Assembly (NCBI GenBank): GCA_023411215.1 | Contig: JAEYOY010000038.1 | Location: 1 to 64,000 of the forward strand | Direction: 5' to 3' | Length of the DNA stretch: 64,000 nt | Origin: Bacillota bacterium | GTDB taxonomy: Bacteria; Bacillota; Clostridia; Lachnospirales; Lachnospiraceae | Part shown: positions 25,636 to 33,382 of the stretch, piece after piece | Numbering within the stretch: position 1 is the first letter of the stretch | How the letters are laid out: the number at the start of each line of letters is the position of its first letter | Made by a program: the position numbers and the translations under genes | The notes under the pieces: model-generated | What the model saw: the letters and a program-made list of their open reading frames with translations, nothing else | Database searches by the model: none | Told to the model about the DNA's origin: nothing

Positions 25636-27468
25636 TTATAAATCACTTTTTGTTATACCATAACCTGAGGAAGATAAAATCAATCCAAGATTCTGTATCA
25701 GGAACTGGTCTGCTTTTTTATAATCTTTATTGAATACAGAACTTACATGATCAAGCTCATCCCATTCAACCAAACAACTATGTAATTTTAGGACTTCATC
25801 CTTGTTTTTTTCCTTCCCTTGAATATCAGTCATGGTTCTCCATCCATTTACAAAATGGTATGCATTCCATCTCATATGCTCTCCCTTTGATAACTGATCA
25901 AAGATAACATTATCTTTCAAAAGATTTTCATAGATTGTCGTTTTAGATCCTTTTTCATAACTGAGTCCAACGGAATTTAGCTTGGACTGGAAATGTAAAG
26001 CCAACGCTCTATTTGACTGCTTTTCAAAAAGGCTGATCTCCTCCCAAGTCCTAGTACTTTTATATACCGAATTATAAAAATCATGACATTGTTTCGCTAG
26101 ATGATCCAACTCTTCATTTATAATATTATTCTCTGTAAACAAATTATTTGATGACCCAAACCATATAACGTTACTAAGCAAGGTTGTTTTAAATAGTACT
26201 TTATATTTCTCATAATCTTTCACATATGCACATATCCTGGCTTTTGCCTTACTATGAATACATAGCCGGCTAACCTCGGATGCAGTCTCTACATCATCAT
26301 TAGCAATTATGATACAATTCAGATCAGGGAGATACCCCTTAAGCTTAATATAATATTGTTCTGTATCAAGCTTTGCATCAACAAACTCAAATGATGCGCA
26401 CTTCTCAACTTCCGGATTTTTTTGAAAAAAGGAAGCGGTTTTATCCCTGATCTCTTGTTCAACCAGAACTAACTTTAATTTAATGCCATCACATTGACCC
26501 AAAATGATAATATTTCTATATAGATCTTCACATATCTCTGAAAAACCGATGATGCATACCGTTAGTACCTCCTTCTTATCAAGTGTACTAACAAGCGTAA
26601 ATTGATCAAACAGCTGTCGGGAGATCAGATTATTCAAATCTATGATATGAATATCCAGTTGTGAAAAATCATCCCTAGAAAATACATCCTCACAAATATT
26701 ATGATCGGTGAAAACATACAGACTAACATCCTTATTCTTTTTTTTATTCTTTTTGTAACTTTCAGCATATTGATCAGTAAAAGTTATATTATCATAAATA
26801 TCTTCATTGATTGCAAAAATAAACGTCTTGTATTTTACAAATCTTAAACAAATGTTAATGATATCGTCAAGACTATATATCATGTATATAATATGTCCAT
26901 ATTTTGAAGCTTCTATTTCAAGCCTTATACTCTCATCCGAGTCACTTTTATTATCAACACTAAGGATTATGATGCTGTCTTTATTTTGCTTTTTAATATC
27001 ATTTGCTAGAGCTAAACTGTTTTTATTCAGCGCTGTAAAAATGTATACTTTCTTATTCCGAGTAAAACACCGGATAAACTTCAACTGAATCTTGCTCATT
27101 ACCCGATAACCTAACAGGGATAATATGATCATTCCGGTTACCAGCAGGGAAAAGGTCATGATAAGACCAAAAAAAATATTATACAGAGGCATGTTAGTAA
27201 CATTTGTTTCAAAAGAGGAAATATCATTTTCTAATACAAACATTCTTCCCGTACTGAAAATTGCCATTAATCCAGATGATATATAATCAAGAGGGCCCTG
27301 GCTTTTTGTGAGATATCCAATGGTATAGATACATATACCCAATATAATAAATGCAGATAGTATTTTTAATCGATGCTTTGCAAACCAGGTCTGATACCGA
27401 GATATTATAAATACTCCAAAAAATATTAATAGAATATCAAAAATGATAATTATGATTTGAACTAGCAT
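25636..27468 (-). CDS. Membrane protein with tandem RCK-like Rossmann domains and a C-terminal RyR-like domain
   Basis: The 610-residue protein begins with membrane helices at about 4-23, 34-53 and 96-121. A short glycine/serine-containing stretch (64-77) between helices two and three could be re-entrant, giving an ion-channel-like layout without a potassium selectivity motif. Two TrkA-N/RCK-like Rossmann folds follow (about 140-290, KKVYIFTALNKNS; about 300-460, TVCIIGFSEICEDLY). The C-terminal 82 residues (HMRWNAYHFVNGW, KLHSCLVEWDEL, DYKKAD) resemble a diverged RyR domain. I infer a nucleotide-gated channel or sensor. AAGGAG is 7 bases from the ATG. It is AT-rich compared with its neighbours outside the island. 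Confidence 0.75.
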   Translation of the reverse strand: MLVQIIIIIFDILLIFFGVFIISRYQTWFAKHRLKILSAFIILGICIYTIGYLTKSQGPLDYISSGLMAIFSTGRMFVLENDISSFETNVTNMPLYNIFFGLIMTFSLLVTGMIILSLLGYRVMSKIQLKFIRCFTRNKKVYIFTALNKNSLALANDIKKQNKDSIIILSVDNKSDSDESIRLEIEASKYGHIIYMIYSLDDIINICLRFVKYKTFIFAINEDIYDNITFTDQYAESYKKNKKKNKDVSLYVFTDHNICEDVFSRDDFSQLDIHIIDLNNLISRQLFDQFTLVSTLDKKEVLTVCIIGFSEICEDLYRNIIILGQCDGIKLKLVLVEQEIRDKTASFFQKNPEVEKCASFEFVDAKLDTEQYYIKLKGYLPDLNCIIIANDDVETASEVSRLCIHSKAKARICAYVKDYEKYKVLFKTTLLSNVIWFGSSNNLFTENNIINEELDHLAKQCHDFYNSVYKSTRTWEEISLFEKQSNRALALHFQSKLNSVGLSYEKGSKTTIYENLLKDNVIFDQLSKGEHMRWNAYHFVNGWRTMTDIQGKEKNKDEVLKLHSCLVEWDELDHVSSVFNKDYKKADQFLIQNLGLILSSSGYGITKSDL

Positions 27469-27610
27469 AATTTTCTCCTTCGATTAATCATTTAATTGCT
27501 AACAAAACCATCATAATTTATGTCAAATTATAAATAAAATCTTCTGGTACTTTATACAATGGAATTTGAAATAATTCATTACCACATTCAAGCGAGAATA
27601 TTTATTAACG

Positions 27611-28126
27611 CTATTGCTGTTTAGCTCCGCATCTGGAACAGAAAACTGCATCGACTGTTATCTGATGACCACAGGCTGTACAGAAAGCACCGGCAGTGGT
27701 TGTCGAAGTTTTATAACTGCTATATCCATTCGCTTCGAGGGTATGTACCGCTTCTTCGACCACGCTTATTGCCTCATCATCCAGTTTGGATTGTTTCACT
27801 AGGCCTGATATCTGAGTAAGCAACACGGGCCACGCAATAAATAAGGATATTGCTGAAGGGATCAACTGCTGTCCAAAGATTCCTACCTTGGCACTTACTG
27901 ATATTCCCCCCATTGCTTCCTTTATTTCGATATTTAAAGCAGTTTTCATTCCAAGAATTGACTTAAAGATTCCGCCCTTGCTAATACTGATAAACTGCCC
28001 AAACGCATTCCCTTCCACATGAACAGTATATCCGTTATTTTCAAAATGAGTTTTTGCTATCTTCGCAACTTCATCCAAACTTTTATAATGAGTTGTTATA
28101 AATTTATCCGATTTAAATGTAGCCAT
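27611..28126 (-). CDS. Zinc-ribbon protein with a hydrophobic segment
   Basis: The 171-residue protein has an N-terminal alpha/beta region (about 1-85) with no recognised family. A hydrophobic stretch follows (about 88-108, LIPSAISLFIAWPVLL) that may be a membrane helix or hairpin, then a C-terminal zinc ribbon with CTACG and CSRCG pairs. The ATG at 28126 is chosen because GGGGAGG is 8 bases upstream; an ATG two codons earlier is too close. It starts 14 bases after the preceding 81-residue gene and shares the zinc-ribbon theme with the M48 protease. Function unknown. Confidence 0.75.
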   Translation of the reverse strand: MATFKSDKFITTHYKSLDEVAKIAKTHFENNGYTVHVEGNAFGQFISISKGGIFKSILGMKTALNIEIKEAMGGISVSAKVGIFGQQLIPSAISLFIAWPVLLTQISGLVKQSKLDDEAISVVEEAVHTLEANGYSSYKTSTTTAGAFCTACGHQITVDAVFCSRCGAKQQ

Positions 28127-28140
28127 ATTCATATCCTCCC

Positions 28141-28386
28141 CTATATACGCTTACTATTCAGTGTGTATAGTACTGCCATTTCACTGAATGCATCAACGAA
28201 CAATTTTTTATCATCATCACTTACCTGTTGATTAATCTGCTTCAGAAGGTTTAGTACTACGTTTGACTGCTCTATGATTTCCTCGTCCGTTATTCGTGCA
28301 TCCTCCATTATTTTTTTGTAGCTTGGCATCTCCATCACTATTTCATCCAAACATAAAAATCCATTTTTATCAAATAAGCTCAACAT
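28141..28386 (-). CDS. Small acidic protein of unknown function
   Basis: This 81-residue, predominantly alpha-helical, acidic protein has no recognised domain. Its ATG overlaps the stop region of the M48 protease gene by 7 bases, and an AGGAGG site lies inside the protease 3' end, 7-8 bases upstream. The two are therefore translationally coupled. A longer frame to 28416 would ignore this site. It could be an inhibitor, adaptor or substrate of the protease; that is only a suggestion from the coupling. Confidence 0.72.
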   Translation of the reverse strand: MLSLFDKNGFLCLDEIVMEMPSYKKIMEDARITDEEIIEQSNVVLNLLKQINQQVSDDDKKLFVDAFSEMAVLYTLNSKRI

Positions 28387-29279
28387 GTAAAGTCCTCCTC
28401 TATTTTCTTTCCGCAATGTTTACAGAATACCCAGTCTTTCTCAACCATTCCACCACAACTGCGGCATTCATTATCATTTTGCTTCATATAATCCATAATT
28501 TTCTCAAAATCGCTACTCTCACACCATTGCTTAATCTCGGCAGCACGTACAGCAGTAAAGGGATGTGTCTGGTTCATCAATACCATAAACTGAAGAGTCT
28601 TGTTCCATAAGGAACTATCAATCAATTTTTGATATTCTTTTGCCTGTTCGATGTATAGCTTCTGATTCACCTTTGCCGTAATATTTTTACTTCCTCCAGA
28701 AAGGCGTGTCATAACCTCTATTACTGAGGAACAGCTCTGAAGATATACTGCAGCAGCCCGATCCGCGGAAAATTCACTGCATCTTTGCCAATGGCAAAAG
28801 GCTATCTTAAGAGGTAAAGAGATTGCATCTATTCCCAATAAATCTATCCCCTGGTTGATAATTATATCTGCCATAGAATGATACAGACAATGCCTGCATG
28901 CAATATGTCCACACTCATGAGCAAGTACTGCTTTCACTTCATCCTCTTCCATGATTTCAATCAATCCTGAAGTTACTGTTATGGAAATCATTGAATCACC
29001 GAAGGTATACGCATTTGGATAAGGATTCATTTCCAGATAAAACTCAGGTTCCGTAATGCCCAATACTTTACATATAGGTGGCAGCAGTTGGTATATTTCC
29101 GGTAACTGATCGGGTCCGAGCCTAATCTTACTTGACATATTAATCCCATGAATCATAGTTTCATTATAAATTTTCATAAAAGTTTTTAATACCAGTTGAA
29201 ATCCAGGTATCGCTTCTAGCGCCAGTAAAGTTTTCTTATCCTGTTCATGGTAATAGTTACTTGGGTTAATTACTTTCAT
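28380..29279 (-). CDS. M48-family zinc metallopeptidase with C-terminal zinc ribbon
   Basis: The 299-residue protein has the gluzincin motif HECGH (121-125), the third ligand Glu169 in SEFSADRAA, and a C-terminal zinc ribbon (CRSCG and CKHCG, about 270-293). Unlike HtpX it has no obvious membrane helices, so it should be cytosolic or peripheral. M48 peptidases usually degrade damaged or membrane proteins. It heads a minus-strand group: M48, 81-residue protein, zinc-ribbon protein, then after 142 bases the RCK-RyR and RyR genes. It is divergent from the first TIR gene. AAGGAG is 9 bases from the ATG. Confidence 0.87.
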   Translation of the reverse strand: MKVINPSNYYHEQDKKTLLALEAIPGFQLVLKTFMKIYNETMIHGINMSSKIRLGPDQLPEIYQLLPPICKVLGITEPEFYLEMNPYPNAYTFGDSMISITVTSGLIEIMEEDEVKAVLAHECGHIACRHCLYHSMADIIINQGIDLLGIDAISLPLKIAFCHWQRCSEFSADRAAAVYLQSCSSVIEVMTRLSGGSKNITAKVNQKLYIEQAKEYQKLIDSSLWNKTLQFMVLMNQTHPFTAVRAAEIKQWCESSDFEKIMDYMKQNDNECRSCGGMVEKDWVFCKHCGKKIEEDFTC

Positions 29280-29871
29280 ATAAGCAATCTCCTTCCATTA
29301 ATACACAGATAAAGCCTACATCTCTTTGTCATATAGACTTAATTCACAGTGATACTTACCTTTTTTACTCATTTTTTTATGTAAGGATTTCCATTTGTCC
29401 AATCACATCTAGTTACATTATCACTGCCTTATTTGCATTCTAAATGTTCTAAATCATTTTAATTGACTTAGTGGCATAATTGTATTTTATTAGTTAATTT
29501 TACCATATTTCTTCATGACATGCATTACATTTTTAATTTCAAACCAATACATTTCATTCTTCTTTCATTCTTTTTAAACGTTCTAAAATAAGTTCTAGCA
29601 AATTCTCATATGCATATCTTATTAAGAAAGGCATGAAACGAACGACTATCTTGTCCAATAACATCTGACCAATTCAGGAACAGCCTCATCTAAGATACAT
29701 TTTTCCATTTGCTCTATCATCTAGCAGGAGCCCCTATAATATCATGCAAAGCCCGAATGATTATTAACAGTACCGTAAATTTGTATTGTTATATTCTGTT
29801 TAATTATGGTAAAATATACCTAGGTTTTATCCTAATAAATAGATTATCATTCTTAAAGTGGGGAGGAAAAT
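29280..29871. other. AT-rich divergent intergenic region of the TIR/RyR island
   Basis: The 592-base gap separates the M48 gene (minus) and the TIR-repeat gene (plus). It is strongly AT-rich with runs of T and ATTC-type words. No gene or clear structured RNA was seen. The promoter at 29786-29815 serves the TIR gene. The length is unusual for this compact chromosome and leaves room for regulation or for a decayed gene. Confidence 0.45.
29786..29815 (+). promoter_or_regulatory. Candidate promoter of the first TIR gene
   Basis: TTGTTA and TAAAAT are separated by 18 bases, about 55 bases ahead of the start codon. Confidence 0.45.
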
Positions 29872-32800
29872 ATGATGCAAAATTCATTTGATACAACACC
29901 TGAAACAGAGGAAAAGTATACCTATTATGCCTTTATCAGCTATAAACATGAAGATGAAAAATGGGCCAGATGGATTCAGAATAAATTGGAGACCTACAAG
30001 TTGCCTACGGTTCTGCAAAAGGAAATTAGAGACCTCCCAAATCGCATCACTCCGATTTTTCGTGATAAGACGGATATCACCTCAGGCCCCTTAAAGAAGA
30101 CCCTTTCGAAGGAGCTACAGTCTTCCAGATTCCTAATAGTCATATGTTCTCCCAATGCAGCAAAATCAATTTATGTGGATTATGAGGTTGAGCAATTTAT
30201 CCGAATGGGAAGACAGGACAGAATCATTCCTCTGATCATCGACGGTGCTGTCAGAACCCAGAACCCTGAACAGGAATGCTTTGTTCCATCTCTTCTTGCA
30301 ATGGAGGAAACCATCCTTGGTGTAGATCTACCTACGCTTGGTAAGCACAAAGCTTTCCTGACAGTTATAGCCACGATGCTTGATATTAAGCTGGATACCC
30401 TAGTGAGGAGGGATCGGATCAGACAAAAGAAAAAAAACCTTCTGGCGACGGCAAGCATCACTATATTGCTGATACTTGCAGGCTTTACACTGGATTATTA
30501 CATCCCTAAGACCTATTATTATTCCGATTATGTACTGCAATGGGGAATACCAAAGGGTATATTCCGGCTTGACTATAGCTTCCTAGCCTTTGGTAAGAAT
30601 GAGCTGAAGGATAGAGACGATTTTTACGCTGTTACCATATCAAAATCCAATAAGACGATTACGCTGAAGCATATGAATTCCGCCATGGTTCCGGTTGACT
30701 ATCCAACCGAAACGGAGCAGAGTGACCGACCGGTTTTTGCAGAATATGATTATAAAGTTACGGATGGAATTAAGCAAGTTTCAGATGCAAAGTACTTCGA
30801 CAGATACGGGAATATTATACTTGTGCTGAAGTATTCGGACGACTCTACCATCGTTGATTTCACCAGCCCAGATGGATCCAACACCCCTGTTACCTTATCC
30901 GGAAGCTTGTTTTCAGAAAACGGTACAATGGATGTTAAAAATTTGGAAATAAAAAGCTCAATCACACGATACATATATCAATATGATGAAAACGGATACA
31001 TCAGTCTGGTTAAATTCATGCGAGATAACCGTGCCACATCCCCTACGCCGGATCAGAACGGAATCACGGGTTACATCTGTACGGTCGATCAATACGGCAG
31101 AGTAGTTACTAAGAGAATGAATTATGTATTTGATAATACCATCCATAATACTGTATTTGACAGAATCTATTACAATTACGCTTACCAATCTCCCAACCTT
31201 GTTAGTGTGGTATATACTGATGCCGAAGATAATTTGATATATAATGGTGATTTCTATGCAAAAAAAGAATTTTTCTATTATGATAATGGGAATATTAGTG
31301 ATATTTATTATTATGGGACAGATGGTGAAAAATGCACAGGCCCTTATGGTTATGCCCACGCCAGCATCATTTACGATAATAAAGGCTTTATACAGGAAGT
31401 TGATTACTATAACGAAAATAATTATCCGGTCATCACCGTATTCGGCTATGCGAAGGCGCAGCATGTACACGACAAGAAGGGCAATTTGACACAAGCTTCT
31501 GTATTCGATACCGATGGGAATCCAGTTGTGGCACTTCCTACTGATATATATCGGTATGTCAGCGGTTTTTCTACGATTCGTCGGGTTTATGATGAGAAAA
31601 ACATGCTCATTAGTGAAACCTATTACGATGAAAACGATGAACCCATGCTTTGTACTGGTGAATATGCAAGGCTCGATACCGCGTATCATAAAGGTCTTCT
31701 CAGTGAAGTAAGCTATTATGATGTTAACGGCGAACCAAAAACATGTAATATAGGCTTTGAAAAATTCACAAAGGAATATAATGAGTTCGACCTGGCGATC
31801 AACTGGCGATACTGCAATGCAGATGGGACCCTGTCGGAAACAACATGGGGATATTCCCGTATTGAGCTAGAGTATGATGAGAATAGAAATATAAAATCCT
31901 ATTCCTTTTATGATGAGAATGACCGACTCGTCATGACGGAAGATAACATTGCCCGCCAGGAACTAGTCTGGGATGACAGAGGACTGTTGTCTGAACAAAG
32001 TAATTATGATACGGTCGGTAACCTTGTTGTTTCAACCGCCGGATATGCCAAGAATGTTAAGGAATACAATGAAAGCGGTTTGTTGACCAAGGATATCTAC
32101 TATGATCAGAATGAGGAGCCGGTGTACGTTCCGGATCAAGGCTATGCAAGATATGAAGCAGCCTATGATGAATATGGTGACTGCACTTATAAGTCATATT
32201 ATGACGTTGATGGTCAGCTGGTTATGACCAATTATGGATATGCAGAATACAAAGCCTGGTATGACAGCAAAGCACAGAAGGTCGAGGAAGCCTATTACGA
32301 CGAAACAGGTAGTCTGGTCCTTCCAAATGGTTATGATTGGGCAAGACATACCATGGCATATACGGAAGAAGGATTACCAAAATGTGAAAGCTATTATGAT
32401 GCAGATAATCACCTGGTAATCAATTCTTACACCGGCTATGCAAAATGCTATGCAGAGTATGATGAGTGGAATAATATGCGTTCAAAAACCTTCTACGGTA
32501 CGGATGGTAAGGAGTTCATCTCACCGAATTTGGGGTTTGCTTCCGTTAAATATGTATACGAGAATAACTACCTGATCAGGACCAGCTATTATGATGAAAA
32601 AGGAGATCTGATTATTTCCCCAACCATTAACTATGCCGAGCAGATCCAGAAGCTGGATTCGAATGGAAAACTTCTTAGCAGCTGTACATATGACGATACA
32701 GGGAAGCCGATCCTTAATCTTTACGGTTATTCCAGCGTAACATGTACCTATAATCAAAAAGGGTTAGAGACAAATAGACAATACCTTGATGCCCAGGGCA

Positions 32801-33276
32801 AGCCGACGATTGCCCTGAATTATGGTTACGCAGAGATGGATATTCTTTATAATAAGGATGGTACATGGAAAAATGCCGTATTTTATGACCAGAGTGGCAA
32901 GGAAATTGATTCAAATCTGATTGTAACGAAATCCTTTGTATATATTTCTGAGGTTAAAGCACAGAGTGCCGGCTTAAAAGCCGGAGTACATATTAATGAT
33001 CTTATACTGCAGTACGGCGACTGGTGTTATTTCCCTGTGAATGAAGAAGATAGTATGTTTACCCTTCTTACAAATGAATTAGAAAGAGTAAAGGATTTAT
33101 CTAAAAAAGTTGTAATATATCGTCCGACGGACGCTTCCATCCAAACCTATCAATTTGATAGCGGGATGGTGGGACTACGAATTAACTCTGTAGATTTCAG
33201 CTTCCCGAGTCAGGAGGCTTATATGGAATACAGCACGGGACTGGAGTCGGCTTATCTTAGTAGCGGCTTAGAATAA
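29872..33276 (+). CDS. TIR-domain transmembrane protein with YD/WG-like repeats and a C-terminal PDZ domain
   Basis: The 1134-residue protein starts with a TIR domain (about 15-175; YYAFISYKHEDEKWARWI, then RDKTDITSGPL as BB-loop region). The putative catalytic glutamate is Glu105 in SIYVDYEVEQFI. A lysine/arginine-rich stretch precedes one membrane helix (189-210), placing TIR in the cytoplasm and the rest outside. About 16 units of 40-46 residues follow, each roughly G-Y-A, then YD-x-x-G, then YYD-x-x-G. A PDZ domain closes the protein (about 1020-1105, AGLKAGVHINDLIL). TIR domains of this kind can cleave NAD+. I infer an envelope sensor with an NADase output. GGGGAGG precedes two adjacent ATGs. 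Confidence 0.85.
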   Translation: MMQNSFDTTPETEEKYTYYAFISYKHEDEKWARWIQNKLETYKLPTVLQKEIRDLPNRITPIFRDKTDITSGPLKKTLSKELQSSRFLIVICSPNAAKSIYVDYEVEQFIRMGRQDRIIPLIIDGAVRTQNPEQECFVPSLLAMEETILGVDLPTLGKHKAFLTVIATMLDIKLDTLVRRDRIRQKKKNLLATASITILLILAGFTLDYYIPKTYYYSDYVLQWGIPKGIFRLDYSFLAFGKNELKDRDDFYAVTISKSNKTITLKHMNSAMVPVDYPTETEQSDRPVFAEYDYKVTDGIKQVSDAKYFDRYGNIILVLKYSDDSTIVDFTSPDGSNTPVTLSGSLFSENGTMDVKNLEIKSSITRYIYQYDENGYISLVKFMRDNRATSPTPDQNGITGYICTVDQYGRVVTKRMNYVFDNTIHNTVFDRIYYNYAYQSPNLVSVVYTDAEDNLIYNGDFYAKKEFFYYDNGNISDIYYYGTDGEKCTGPYGYAHASIIYDNKGFIQEVDYYNENNYPVITVFGYAKAQHVHDKKGNLTQASVFDTDGNPVVALPTDIYRYVSGFSTIRRVYDEKNMLISETYYDENDEPMLCTGEYARLDTAYHKGLLSEVSYYDVNGEPKTCNIGFEKFTKEYNEFDLAINWRYCNADGTLSETTWGYSRIELEYDENRNIKSYSFYDENDRLVMTEDNIARQELVWDDRGLLSEQSNYDTVGNLVVSTAGYAKNVKEYNESGLLTKDIYYDQNEEPVYVPDQGYARYEAAYDEYGDCTYKSYYDVDGQLVMTNYGYAEYKAWYDSKAQKVEEAYYDETGSLVLPNGYDWARHTMAYTEEGLPKCESYYDADNHLVINSYTGYAKCYAEYDEWNNMRSKTFYGTDGKEFISPNLGFASVKYVYENNYLIRTSYYDEKGDLIISPTINYAEQIQKLDSNGKLLSSCTYDDTGKPILNLYGYSSVTCTYNQKGLETNRQYLDAQGKPTIALNYGYAEMDILYNKDGTWKNAVFYDQSGKEIDSNLIVTKSFVYISEVKAQSAGLKAGVHINDLILQYGDWCYFPVNEEDSMFTLLTNELERVKDLSKKVVIYRPTDASIQTYQFDSGMVGLRINSVDFSFPSQEAYMEYSTGLESAYLSSGLE

Positions 33277-33283
33277 CCTGCAC

Positions 33284-33307
33284 CTGAGGCGGGGTTGCCC
33301 GCCTCAG
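33284..33307 (+). terminator. Terminator between the convergent TIR genes
   Basis: A perfect CTGAGGCGGG/CCCGCCTCAG stem with a 4-base loop lies 8 bases after the first TIR gene and is followed by ATTTAT. The T-tract is weak. Confidence 0.7.
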
Positions 33308-33382
33308 ATTTATGATAGATAATTGTACCTTCTGTGCTTTAAAACCTTCTTATAAAGTTCTCACAATAAAAGCTGCTACATT

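Noticed and set aside
30958..31689. Open frame of 243 codons on the minus strand inside the first TIR gene
   Set aside because: It mirrors the tyrosine-rich repeats of the sense strand; its isoleucine-rich composition is the complement of that repeat coding.
29872..33276. RHS/YD polymorphic toxin
   Set aside because: The repeats are YD-like, but the protein starts with TIR and a membrane helix, ends in PDZ, and lacks an RHS core cleavage motif, a C-terminal toxin tip and an immunity gene.
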